From positions 1,659,001 to 1,723,000 of the forward strand of contig NC_090126.1 in NCBI RefSeq assembly GCF_023973825.1: a DNA stretch of 64,000 nucleotides, written 5' to 3'. The DNA comes from Plasmodium brasilianum (lineage: Eukaryota > Apicomplexa > Aconoidasida > Haemosporida > Plasmodiidae). The translations under genes were made by a program, and so were the position numbers. Positions 29,101 through 41,888 of this stretch are shown here, piece by piece (position 1 is the first letter of the stretch; each line of letters opens with the position of its first letter). The notes below the pieces were generated by a model. The model did no database searches. It saw only the letters and a program-made list of their open reading frames with translations, and had not been told where the DNA came from.

Positions 29101-32100
29101 CACGCAGGTAATTATTGCATGGCGGCACCTGACGGTAACAATAACAGTAATTATAACAGCAGCGGTAACTACAACATTAATGGTATCATTAACCATAACT
29201 ATAACTACTTTACCAATGACAAAACGCATGCATACTGTGGGAAGAGTGTAAATGGAAATGATTTCTATAAAGCAGCATTTGAAAGAAGTGTAGTGAGCAA
29301 TGAGAATTACGTTACCAAGTTAAGGAAGCAAAACATGCTTAAGTTGACCAAGTTTTTGAAAACGAGTTATATGAATATGCATATAAAGCAAATAAATGAA
29401 AAGTTGTACCATTATTACAGATTTATAAACAAAATTAGTGCTAATATTAAGAAGCACAAATACCATATAAAATATAAAAATATTATGCAAAAGAGTGATA
29501 AGGATAAACTGCTAAGAATTCAATTATCTTATATGATCATAAATCCATGTATTCAAAAAAATAGTGGAAAATGGAATTTTAAAAATGAAGAAAAAGGAGA
29601 TAAGGAAAACATAAATACATTACTTAATCATGATACTGTGTTGAATCATGACTCATTGTTGAATATGAACAAAGGTGAAAAAACATTAATTCCACATTTT
29701 GATAAAAATAAAATATCAAGTCATACAATGAATAATAGTGAGGCCGTTTTTAAAGACTTGCCTAGCAATAAATATCAGAAAATTTTGAACAGTTATAAAA
29801 GCGAAAATGAAGAGGAGCACGTACAAAATGATGATCATATGGAAAATGATGAACCCATGCAGAATAGTGAAACTCTTTTGTTATTAGAAAAATTAAAACA
29901 AAACTATTTTCTGAGCCAGGATTTTAGTATCCTTTATCCCAGTGGAAAAGATGATAAATTAGATGCATTATTAGATGAAAGGAATTTTGATATGTCTAAT
30001 GAAAATTTTTTAAATATTAATTTAAATAAGATTTTGAACTTTTCCACTTTATCTGAAGATAATCTAAAAGATCATGAAAATGAAGCACTAAGAGGAGGGG
30101 AGCCCAATGAAAGGTATACGGAAAATACTTATGTAGATGATAATGCAAAAATGTTTCTTCAGATGTGCAAAAAAAGAGGCATAAGTGAGGAAAATAATCA
30201 GGGAGATGCATATAATGAAGCTGGGGATAAGAACGAAGAGAGTAGAGAAGAAGAGGAAGAAGCAGGTGAAGGAGGACACAAGGAAGAAAAACAAAATATA
30301 AAGAAACTTGATAACAACAACGACGATGAAACAAAAACTAGATATAAAAATGATGATTATGAAAACAGCTTGTATATGGTTAATGGAGGAGATAATATAT
30401 GTAAATATGAAAATATTAAGAAGTTAGGAAGGTATGTATTTGCAACAGTACATGAACCAAGAAATTTAATAACGCTAGTTAAAATGAAAGATACTGAAGG
30501 AACAGATGAAATAATAGATAAAATTAAATTTATAATAAAGAGCGAAGTGGGTGATGATATAGTTGAAGAGGACGAGCAGGAGCTGGGTATAACTGCGAAT
30601 GAAATTAATACCAAAAGTTATCATCAGCAAAAGGAAAGTAGATATTCTCTTGACAAGAGAAGGAACAGCTATTTAATAACTTCCAACATTAACAGTAATA
30701 TGAAGAATAATATGATAAAAAAGATTCTAGAGGTAATATGGGATCTGTATATAGATATAAAAAATTTGTATAAAGATATTGATAAATGCCCTTACACTCA
30801 TATAGGAACTATATCTAAATATAATGAGGATATAAAAAGAAAGAAAAACACACTGTTTAATTTTATCTTTTTAAATAAAATAAATGATGATACGCAAATG
30901 GTATATTCTTACGCTGATAACAACAATATATTTTTAAAAAAAAATATTACTAATGTAGATATTATTATGAACAAATATGTGTATTTATATATAACCAACA
31001 CATTATATAATAATATAATAACTAGTACCAATATTGACCATTTTTCCTTTCCCAATATTGAAGATTTAATAACTAGTCTGACATTTGATCAAAAGTTTGT
31101 AAGTAGGTGTGTTAGGAGGTCCTATGAAGGAATTGCAGGTGGCGGAAAAAATGGATTGTGCCAGGGTAAAGGAGATAAAGTAGATAGATGTGATATAAGT
31201 GATAACGCTGATAAAACTGATAAAGCAGGAAAGAACCACCTGAGCACAGTTAGCAATGAAAGCAACATAGGTAACATATTTTTGTATCCCTTCCCCTACG
31301 AAAACAACGAGGTTAAATTGAGCAGTTTTGATATATTTGGTAAGACAATAATGTTTAATTGTAAATATAGTTATTATAATTTTGAAAATTACAATAATTA
31401 TGACTGTTTTAACAAGATGATGGTACCAAAGGAAAAAAAAAAAAAATCTTTTTTCCTTTTTAAAGAAAAGGAAAATAGAAAAGGCACAAGTCAAAGTACA
31501 GAAGCAGATAACATACTATTAGCAGATAGTTTAAAAATCCATAATGATATAGAAATATGTGAAATGGACAAAAATCAAATTAAGAATGACCTTTGTAGGT
31601 TGAGAAGTGTATACTACTTATTTGTAAAAAGCATATTAAAAAATAAGGGTGCATATATATATAAAAAAATTTTTAAAATTATTAAAAAAAAAAAGAGAAT
31701 GTCATTAATATATACCTTGTTTAGTAATTATTTATTAATGTTTTATATTTTTTCCCAAGTGGATGAATGCTTTGATAGTAAATTTGAATATGAAGAATTT
31801 CTTAAATTACAGCTGTTACATATTAATACAAATATAAATACAATTAATAAGTTATTGAAAAATGAAAAGGCACAAAACAAACCTTTATTACAGCAAGAGC
31901 AAAATTTAAATAATCCTCAACAACGACAGAACATACGATATAAATTGTACAATGCAAATGTATATACTTCATTGTATATATATCTTATTGACATAACATT
32001 ATCTTATTTATTTACTCCTGACATAGGAATAAAGTTTTTTCAAAACATTCTATCTCTCATTTTGTTTTACAATTATATCAATTTGTATATAACGAAAATT

Positions 32101-32137
32101 CTTTTTTATAAGGTAAGACTTTAAAAAGTGTCAAACT

Positions 32138-32168
<31 letters not shown>

Positions 32169-33012
32169 GCTTGTATGCTTATCCAGCTTTTTATATTTTT
32201 CCCAATATCCCACGTTTTTTCATTTCTCATTTTACTCCTTTCCTTCGTAGAGCGGAGCGGGGCTGTTAACGATACTACTGGTGAAAATAATTCCGTACGT
32301 CAAAGAATTTGACAGGTTTGGGCACACGAACACATATATTATATATATATATATTATGTATATGGAAAAATGTGGTATCATTGTAAGAACTGCATTTCAA
32401 AATGTTTATAAAGTGTTTATTTTGTTTATTCCGTCTATGTCGTTTATTTTTTAATTTTTTTCTTTTTTTTTTTTTTCCAGAAATCTCATAATTTGCTTCC
32501 TATACTCAGTGCTGAATAGCATGTTTTATATTTTAAGTAACATATTTTATTATCACTTAAATAATGAGAAAAAAAACAAAAAATACATAGGCAACGAATC
32601 AGAATTGTATTCCAAAATTTTAACGTCTATGACGAATGAAATAGACTTTTATAAAATTGTGTACAAAAGTGTGTGTAGTTATTCACATCAGGAAAGATTT
32701 TACGAGGATGAAATAGCCTACATGCTGCAGTAAGGATATGAAGAAGGCGTAAAATTGCTCATTTTATTCTGTGTGTGCATGTACATACACATATACATAT
32801 ATTTATATTGCTTGCATATTTATGTGATATCCATTTTTCATGGTTCATCGATTGTTGATCGTACGTTTTACTACTAGTATATTGGAAATTTTGATTACCC
32901 TTTACTCATTTTATTCCTTTTTTATTTTTTTTTTTTTTTCCTGTTTCATTTCGACAGAGATTTAGGAAAAGATGATATTGTAAAGGTCATAATGAATCAT
33001 ATAAAAACTTAA
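26140..33012 (+). CDS. PAT1-like mRNA decay factor, very large, 4 exons
   Basis: Exons 26140-32112, 32251-32315, 32481-32729 and 32958-33012 join in phase to 2113 residues. The N-terminal ~1000 residues are Asn/Asp/Lys-rich low complexity (including MNDMDDINGMND-like repeats at 27630-27720). From about residue 1118 there are matches to the PAT1 family: KSDKDKLLRIQLSYMI (family SDKDFITRIQLSQL), then GRYVFATVHEPRNLI near residue 1430 (family LGK..VSSVNNPRK), then KKIFKIIKKKKRMSLIYTLF near 31663-31720 (family IRKGKRMVARILPFL). Exon 2 reads SGAGLLTILLVKIIPYVKEF (family FGLSLLLILLSRGE). PAT1 proteins link deadenylated mRNA to decapping in the cytoplasm. At over twice the usual ~770-800 residues, the excess is inserts and the N-terminal tail. 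The assignment rests on motif order recalled from the human protein. Confidence 0.68.
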
Positions 33013-34332
33013 ATTGCAAGGGTTCATATAGCCAAGTAGTAGATTTATTTATGTTAGATACACGAACTGGGTATATAGGTAAAAGTGTCGTTAAGGTATT
33101 GCAATGGATGGCAAAATATTTTGTAAGTTGATAAAATATTGCACACTCCGTAATTTTGATATGAATAAAATTAAATTTATCATGATTTGAATTTTTAATG
33201 TTTTTATCTCTACATATATGCATTATAAGAAAGGAAAAAATGATATGCACATATATTTACGTGCATATATATATATATATATTCACATTTACATGTACCT
33301 ACATATACATATTATATATATATGCATAATTACAGAACAGACACACTTTTTATAATATACTATTAATGTAACTACCTTTTTTTGTTTAACCCTTTTTTTT
33401 CGATACAAATTATTTAATAAACATTTTAAATAAAATGGGCATATGCGGACATCCGTAAGTGTCCACATATATGCAATGTGCAAATATGTACACAAATATA
33501 TGTTTATACACGTGCATACACATTTGTATATGGTTAAAAATTTGCCATTTTTTAAATTAACTCTAGTTTATTAAATCTCTTAATAGTATGATGTGTATTA
33601 AAAAAAAAAAAGAAGAGAAGGTAAACTGAAGTACAATAAAAGCGATTAATTTTTTTATATTGTCTTGGTTTATTTTTTTTAAGAAAATGTAGGATGGAAC
33701 AAAATTTGTAAATTCAAAGGATTGTAAAAGAAAAAAAAAAAAAAAAAAAAAAGAGGCATATTTTTACCAATTCGCAAAGCAATAAAACACAAAAAAGAAG
33801 GGGTAAAAATGAAAAATTAAAGTAAAATTAAAATTAAAGTAAAAATAAAAATAAGAAATGCTATTTAAAATGTACGTGATAAGACTTCTTTATTCGAAGA
33901 ATACCGTTATATGCTGAATATGCGCAGCTCAACATGAATTTTGTTTAACATTGTGCATACATAATTATGTTTACCTTATCATTGGGCATGAGGAGAAGAA
34001 AAAAGAAAAGAAAAACATATAAACGTATACACCTATAAACATGCACGCGTACACAGCTAAAAACACACAGGCGTGTAAAATCCAAAACACATATACACAT
34101 AAACATGGATGATAAATGAATGGGAACAATACATGTTCTAATAACATTTCCACTAAAAATAGTACGTTTGTTCCATTTTAGTGATAAAATGGTGTATAAT
34201 ATTAAAAAAAAAATAAAAAAAAAAAAAAAACATACAATAAAGAGTAATAAAGCGTAATAAATAATAACACAGCACCGACAACAAGTAATGTCTTACCAAC
34301 CCGCCCAAGCGTAAACTATCTACTTATATATT
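33013..34332. other. Intergenic region between convergent genes
   Basis: Shared 3' flank of the PAT1-like gene (+) and glutathione S-transferase (-). It has (AT)n near 33266-33281, poly-A at 33600-33612, 33731-33752 and 34203-34230. No gene seen. Confidence 0.6.
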
Positions 34333-35143
34333 TTAATAAATGCTTTCCTTCCTATTAGTAATATAATTTTTAATATTAGGGAGGTTACTTATAAATTCAT
34401 TATGTGCTTTTAATAAAGGAAAATTTTTTAAACTGTTAGGATATTTTGTTTCTATATCATCATATAAATTAAAAACAGCTAAATCAGCATATGTTAAATT
34501 ATCACCTACAAAATAATTTGTATTATTCTTTTTTAGAAGTTTTTCAAAATATCCTGACCATTTAGGTAACTCTTCATTAAGAAACGTGGTTTCATTTTGT
34601 TTAAATAAATTAGTGTTATTAAATTTATAATGTATATCTTGAACACCACAAAATATCATATCTGCATAAAATTCATTTAATTCACTATTCCCACTAATAT
34701 TATATTTTTTGGACAAATATCGTACTATTGCTTGGCTTTGCGCAAATATCAAATTACCTACTTCTAATATTGGTACTTGATTAAATGGTATTTCTTTTTC
34801 TTTTTTAAAATTTTTAAATTCTGCAAATGCATCCCCATTTTCTCCAAATCTTTTGTCTGTATATTTTATTCCCAGGTATGCAAAAATTAACCTGATCAGT
34901 TCAGCTTTTCCCCTTCGAAAAAAAAAAAAATAAATAACAAGGTAATAATCAGCAGATATGTGCAAGCTCAATGAGGTAAATAGAGTACTTATAACAAAAG
35001 AGTTCTAAGCTCGAATGTATAATGTGTATATACATAGATATAGATACATGCACGTATGCAATGGAAGTAAACTAATGCTTCTTCTTCTTTTTTTTTTTTT
35101 TTAACCTTGCGTCGAAATAGTACAATACTATATCCTCCGTCAT
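34333..35143 (-). CDS. GST: Glutathione S-transferase, 2 exons
   Basis: Exon 1 is 35143-35106 ([12 protein letters not shown]) and exon 2 is 34912-34333. The 193-bp intron has GT...AG ends, and the split Arg codon restores [20 protein letters not shown]. The product is 205 residues. Tyr9 is the expected catalytic tyrosine. The glutathione-site stretch [23 protein letters not shown] and the helical C-terminal domain ([38 protein letters not shown]) are close to the single P. falciparum enzyme of 211 residues; the difference is a missing Asn-rich insert before YFVG. The enzyme conjugates glutathione to electrophiles and binds haem in the parasite cytosol. A minus-strand open frame upstream of exon 2 is intron and not N-terminal protein. 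Its substrate supply is maintained by the glutathione reductase at 10155-12416. Confidence 0.97.
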
Positions 35144-36439
35144 TTATGCTTAACACCGTGGACGTAACAAAAGTATGCAGGCAAATACATCAAACACAGC
35201 AGTATTTTATGTGTACACGAGTTAATGTACGCACATAGATATGAAGAACATAAATGTTCCTTTACTGCTGAACGAGCAACAGTAACAATCATAAAAAAAA
35301 AGAAAAAAAATGAAGAAAAATGAAGAAAAACAACAAATAAATGAACGAAGGAACGTACGAATAAACGAAAAGAAAACGTGTTAACAAAAGAAACGGCTAA
35401 AAATAAGGAAGACTCAATAAAAAGGTATACGATTAAGTAGATAACAAACAAAAGATAAATCTGTGAATACACACGAGCGTGATATATGTAAAGCATAAAA
35501 ATGTTCTCATGGAAGGAGAAAATAAAAGAATAGATATAAGTTCCTTAAACACATAATAAAAATACACCTAATTTTTTTTTTTACATTAAATCATGGATGC
35601 TACACATAATATGGGTTTAAGATAAAATAAAGAAAAAAAAAATAACAAAAAAAATATTATTATAATATATATATATATATATTATGTTATTATTTTTCTT
35701 ACATATATATATATATATATATATATTTATGTATATATTCGCGTTAATTCGCCATTTCATTAGTTTGTTATCGCTCCAATTACATTTTTTTCGTATTAAT
35801 ATAAATATTAAAATAAATGTGAGTTACAATAATAATACTATAATATAATAACAATTACAAAATGAAAAGGTAAATAAAAATATAATTATTTAGAAGTAGG
35901 ATGTAAAAAATAAAAAAATTGAAGAAAAAAATAACAGTAAAAGAAAAAAAAAAAAACACTAGTACATGTAGAAAAGTGTACGTAGAAACTTGAATTTAAT
36001 AAAGCCATGACAAAAATATAAAATATTTAAAAAGAATAATTGTTAATTTTGAAATAGATGAAAAAAAAAAAAAAAATTAAAATAAAATAAAACAAAATAA
36101 AAAAAAAATAAAAAAACATAAAAAAATACTTTAAGCAGCAAAATTGTTAAAGTCGAAGAATAAAAAGTATCATTTTATGGAAAACCAAGAATTGCGTACA
36201 GGAATACATAGTACACTTAGATGATATATATATATATATATATATATAATTATACGTATAATAATATATATATATAATAATACAAATATGCTGTGTTATT
36301 AAAACGTGCGACGGCATAGATCTTTGCAATATTGAAAAAAATGCTATGAAAGAAAAATGTTTGAAAATTAGGGAACACGTGTTACCATAAAAATAGTGTA
36401 GTTCGTTCTTCATTAAACTACCTTTATTTGTAAATGTAT

Positions 36440-36690
36440 TTATTATTTCTTCTTTTTACGTTATTTTTATTTTATTTTTACTTTATTTTTATTTTATTAT
36501 TATTTTATTATTATTTTATTTTTATTTTATTTTTATTTTATTTTTATTTTATTTTTATTTTATTTTTATTTTTATTTTATTATTTTATTTTTATTTTATT
36601 ATTTTATTTTATTTTTTTTTTTTATTTTATTTTTTTATTTTTACATTTTATTCTTATTTTTATATTTTATTCTGATTTTATTTTATATTT
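36440..36690. repeat. TTTTATTTTTATTTTA low-complexity array
   Basis: Short T-rich units with no stop in one frame, giving a false Phe/Tyr/Ile/Leu ORF. Confidence 0.85.
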
Positions 36691-37806
36691 TTCGTTACGC
36701 GTTTTTACAAGTTTATTCATTGAAAAAAATCGCTTAAGCATGAACTCATAAGTATATGTTTTATCCTTGATTTCATTCAGCTCAACACATCGTTGCTGCT
36801 GTTTTGATAGCTTTTATTATAACACATGCGTGCATACGTAGATCCATACTCTTACTTATTTGAATATTGTAGAGCTATATGTCACAATAGTCAATGTAGT
36901 TTATTATTTCCCTGCACTTTTTTATTTTAACCCGATGCCGCTCTTCTATCCTTTTTAATTTTTTCGTAATTTTTATTTTTTTTGTATTTTTTTTAAAAGG
37001 TACTAATTACTGCTAATTTTTGATTTGTAAAAAAGGGGAAGTTCGTTAGATCTTGTAAAATAAAATTGCTTTTATAGTTGTGGTACCAAAGTGTATGTTA
37101 AAATATTTGTAACCTTAAGAATATTTTGTGCATACTATATATTTTTTTAAGTTTGTGTGTATACAGTATGTTTCAATAGAATGAACAAATACCACATCAC
37201 ACCTTAACATACATTTGTTCGTACATATGTATGTAATTATATATATTTATATATGTATAAGAATAAACAGGAAAAAAAAAAAAGTAAAATAAAAATCTTT
37301 TCTGCATACTTTTTTTATTCTATGACTGAGTTCACCTTTTTACTTTTTTTATTTTTTAAAAAAAAAAGAAAAAATCCCAAAAATATATGATATGAATTTT
37401 TAAAATATAATATATTTTTTTTATTAAAAGAGGTAAATATATCTATCTCGTTGCTGTTTTTCAATAATTTAGATGTTATCAAGTATTTGTCATAAATTTT
37501 TTCTTTTTTTAAACTCAAATTAATTGAAGTATAACTATAAAGGATAAAATATGTAAAAAATAAAAATAAAAGAAAAAAATTGAAGTAAACAAATAAACGG
37601 AATAAACGAAGTCAAGAAAGTATAAATAAGAAAAATTGCACGAACGATTAGAAGTAATAAAGAAGAGCATATCGAAATAGAACGAGAAGTGCAAAACTGA
37701 ACAGGGACACGTATAAAGAAATTTGCCAAGCTGATTGTAAAAAGATAAAAATATAGAACTAAAATAATAAAATATTAAAGAGTTACATAAAAAAAAAAAT
37801 TAAATA

Positions 37807-37920
37807 AAATAAAACGAAGCAAAATAAAACGAAGTAAAATAAAACGAAGTAAAATAAAACGAAGCAAAATAAAACGAAGCAAAATAAAACGAAGCAAAAT
37901 AAAACGAAGCAAAATAAAGC
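37807..37920. repeat. 15-bp minisatellite (AAAATAAAACGAAGC), about 7 copies
   Basis: The unit alternates between ...GAAGC and ...GAAGT endings. It ends about 80 bp before the start codon of the thioredoxin-fold gene, so it lies in its presumed 5' UTR or core promoter. Confidence 0.92.
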
Positions 37921-37999
37921 AAAACAAAATAAGCACACATCTAAGTATAGAAGCAAATACAGTTGTTCATTCTTTTTTTTTGTTTTATTCCATTTTATA

Positions 38000-38450
38000 A
38001 TGACAAAAACTCTCCTTTTTTTTATTTTTCAAGTGTTTGCAATATGTGTCAAAAATGTTAAATCAGTAAGAGAAAAGAAATAAATAATTATGTCGAAGAG
38101 TTGCCAAATTATTTTGTTGTATACATACATACGTATATACGTGTGCACATTTTGCTTTACGTTTGAAATGATGCGTTCTTGTGATTTATGTATATGTAAT
38201 TTAACCGTATGTACGCATTCATAATTTTTTTTTTATTTTTCTCAAGGTTAATCATAAAAAATCTTTTACAATAAACCATGTAAATATACCGGTAGGTTTG
38301 CGGACGAACAAACATAGGAAGTAAGTAAATATAAAATTGTAAAGAAGCCGAAATAATGGACATGTGGAAATATTTGTGTACATCCATATATGTGTACATG
38401 TATGCACACACATAAAAACACATATGTATTTGTATTTGTATTTGTATTTG

Positions 38451-38490
<40 letters not shown>

Positions 38491-40621
38491 TGTCTGTTTT
38501 GGTCACATTCCAACGGCTGCTAACTTTTTTTCGTGTGCATTTTCTTTGCATGCTTTTTTTATGCACTGTTCATATTTTTAGTGTGAAAAATAGGTCAAAT
38601 TTTTCGAATTAACTTTTTTTTTTCACCATTTCTCCTGAACATGCAATTTGCCCATCATTCTTGCCGCGCATTTTTCCCCTCTTTTATCTGCTTATTTTTG
38701 TGCCCATCTCATATCCTGTTACAGGTTTGCATACGTAGACTTGAGGAGGAACAAGTCCGAAGAGGGGAGGAGAAATCTGTTGGAGGGGAATTTATCTAGG
38801 CAGAAATGCCCCCTGAGGAAAGTTAGTTTGAAGGGTCTTATAGGTGTTACTGGTATTTCAATTCCTTTATTTTTAGCTAGCTTATTGATATATAATAAAT
38901 TAAGATTTGATAATAAGAATTTAAGTGATGCTGAAAAGATCATGGGAAAGTATTTATATAAACATGAAAAAAATTTATTTTTTGGGAATAATTATGATGA
39001 TGAAAAACCATATAATATATTTTATATAATTAGTAATATATATAATAATGTGATAACGTTTATTAATTTTTATATAAATGTAAAAAAGGTTTGTACTAAA
39101 GAAAACGCAAATGAATATACGATATTATTTTTCCATTCTTATAATGTAGATAAATTCTTACGTGCACGAAATATTAAAACATATGCTGATAGATTAAAAG
39201 ACATATATAAAGAGATTAATAAAAACAATAATGTGAATGTAGTTTATGTACCCTTAGATAGTAAACTGTTATTTAATATAAAACATTTTAGCAATATGAA
39301 CAACTGGTATAGTGTATTATTTCATGATAAAAGACATATTTTAAAATTAATTAAAAATTATAATATTATGAATATTCCTACCATGGTTTTATTAGATAAA
39401 AATATGAACATTATAAATGATAATATAAATTATTTATTACTATATGAAAGTAAACATTTTCCCTACAAAAACGTGAACAATTTTACGTATATAAACCACT
39501 TATATGATAAAAATAACAATAAATATAATTTCAAAGATTTAAATTCAGACTATATAGTTTTTTACTTTAATAACGACAAAGATAATAAAGAAGATATGCA
39601 ATCCTTGTTAAGAATAAAAAAAAAATTAGCAAAAAAGAACATAAAACTGGACATTATTTATATAAAAGATATGGAAAGAAAAAAAGGAGGTAAAAATAAT
39701 AAGAGTAGTGCTGATAATGTTATTGGTAGTTCGAGTAAAAAAGATGATCCGAGCGAGGGCACCAAGGAAGAACATAACAATGACAATAGTAGTAGTAATA
39801 ATAATAATGAAAATAAAAATAATATTAATCACAATAATGGTGGTAATGGTGATAATAATAATAAAAATAATAAAAATGGTAAAGGAGAGAAAGAAGACAA
39901 GCAGGATAACAGTAATAAAGAGACATTCTCGTTGAATAATGGAAAATATAGTGATACTAACGAAGACAAAGGTAGTGCAAACTATCTTGATGATGTGTAC
40001 TATTTAGGAAGTCAAGAAAATAATGCTATTTATAAACTTTTATTATATGATATTTTTGATGTTACATTTAAGCCTGTAAGTATTTTGGCTAATAAAAAGG
40101 GAAATATATTAAATAAATATATTAATGTTAGTAAAAAAGATAACGAAATATCAACATTTATTTTAAATAATCATAAAAGTTTAAATGAACAAGTTAATGA
40201 AAAAAATTATATGTTTAAATATGATAATATTAGTAACTTGAGTAATTTAAATGTGTTTGCACCAATTTTTATCTTATTTAGCGAAAAATTAGATTTTGAT
40301 TTATTAAATCAGTATGATTCACTAATTGAAGAATATAGTAAAAATAGAAAGGGAAAAAGAATTAACTTTTATTTTTTACTTAACGAGGATAAAAAATACG
40401 AAGCTTTAAAGAAACTTTGTTCAGTTAATGATACAACTCAAGTACTCATATTAGATTTATTCAACCAAAAATTATTTAAAGAAAATATTAATAATATTAA
40501 CATTATACAAAAGATAAATGGAAAAAGCGTGATCAACAAAGAAAATTTTTTTAATTTTGTGAACAGGTACTACAATGATGATTTGTACTCATCTACTATT
40601 GTTTTAACGAAGGAAGCATAG
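38000..40621 (+). CDS. Thioredoxin/nucleoredoxin-fold membrane protein lacking CxxC, 3 exons
   Basis: Exons 38000-38065, 38247-38320 and 38725-40621 join in phase to 678 residues. Exon 1 is a signal peptide (MTKTLLFFIFQVFAICVKN). Exon 2 is a basic, Asn-rich transit-like stretch (HVNIPVGLRTNKHRK). One membrane segment follows at about residues 84-104 (GLIGVTGISIPLFLASLLIY). A nucleoredoxin-like domain comes next (NVVYVPLDSKLLFNIKHFSN, then IMNIPTMVLLDKNMNIIND with the conserved cis-Pro). One or two more thioredoxin-like folds are separated by an Asn/Lys/Gly insert (39660-39960). The position of the usual redox motif reads FFHSYNVDKF, without cysteines, so disulfide chemistry is unlikely. The bipartite leader suggests the apicoplast or another secretory-pathway membrane. 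This N-terminus depends on the reconstructed exons 1 and 2; an ORF-only call would start at a non-ATG codon in intron 2. Confidence 0.8.
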
Positions 40622-41888
40622 CCCAACGGATTATATGCACAAGTGTGTATATGCAGCTGCATGTATAAACATATAAAAATGAAAAGGCCTTAACGCACTT
40701 TTCAATTTTTTTTTAATATTTTTGTTGAAATAAGATTGTCTACATTCTCCCCGTGCGTTAGTTTTGTAGTATTATATACACATTTGTATTTTTATCCTTA
40801 TTTTTATTGTTATATTTAACGCAATTACTATTCATTTCCCCCCTTATAATTAATTTACCTTTGTTTATACTTCCTATTTACAACCTATATCATGTGTGAC
40901 TTTGCCTACATAATGTATATATAATACATTCGTATATACATTTTTTTTCATGCGATAAAATTATTTTCAATTTTTATTTTTTTAAAATATTATGAGCATT
41001 TTCTTCAGTCATATTCTCTTATAATTAGAAACATTAATTTTTTTTTTATTGATTTAATTAAAGAATAAATAAATATTTGTTTGTTAAGTTTTAAATTAAC
41101 CTCTTTGTACCTTTAATACAACTCTATGTATTTTTAAAAAAGTAATAAATAAATAAATAAATAAATAAATATATATATATATATATATATATAAATGAAA
41201 AAAGAAAGAAAGAAAAAAAAATGTATGAACAGTTCATATGTAATCATTAACTATTAATGTATATTATTGCAAATTAAGGCGAATTTTTTTTCCCTATAAC
41301 TTCTAAATATTAGCGCACGTAAGAAGGAGAAAACAAATATAACTTTTTTTACTTCGGTAAGGAAACCATTAGACGACATGAAGATAAAAATATATACCTG
41401 TGTTTATGTTTGTGTGTATGTTTATGTTTATGTGTATGTTTATGTTTATGTGTATGTTTATGTTTTATGTTTATGTTTATGTGTATGTTTATGTTTATGT
41501 TTGTGTTTATGCTTGTGTCTGTATTTGCAGCATCAACAGCGCACTTAATGTATTAAGAAATGAAAGTAAATCTGCGGCGTAAGAAAATTCAACAGAATGT
41601 TCTATAGTGTGTTAAACATACGTTTATAAAAATTAATTAAAGTGAAGATATTTGCATACATAAATACACATATATGTATGGGGGTACACATACAAAAGTG
41701 TACATAAATAAGAATATTTAAAAAACTATGAGGCAGAAAATGAAACCTACCTAAGAAAAAGCTACAAGAAAAAATAAAAAATTTCAATATTCCATATAAC
41801 ATAAACTAATTTAAAAAGATATAGTAATACACACACATAAATGAGTCATATGAAAGCCTAATACTCCAAACACAATAAAATTACAAAA
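40622..41888. other. Intergenic region between convergent genes
   Basis: 3' flanks of the thioredoxin-fold gene (+) and the DDX55/SPB4-like gene (-). It contains (AAAT)n then (AT)n at 41145-41192 and a GTTTATGTGTAT array at 41398-41520. No gene seen. Confidence 0.6.
41398..41520. repeat. GTTTATGTGTATGTTTAT minisatellite
   Basis: Six-base-based units (GTTTAT, GTGTAT) repeated about 20 times. Confidence 0.88.

Larger units (their letters stand above)
35144..37999. other. 2.9-kb divergent intergenic region with T/A-rich arrays
   Basis: It lies between glutathione S-transferase (-) and the thioredoxin-fold gene (+). It holds (AT)n at 35666-35682, 35703-35726 and 36222-36246, TTTTATTTTTATTTTA arrays at 36440-36690, and an AAAATAAAACGAAGC minisatellite at 37807-37920. 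The segment 36780-36960 is less AT-rich but no exon pair could be supported. Confidence 0.5.

Noticed and set aside
28444..29229. 261-residue minus-strand ORF inside the PAT1-like gene
   Set aside because: Antisense shadow of an Asn/Asp-rich coding region; Ile/Val-rich with no motif.
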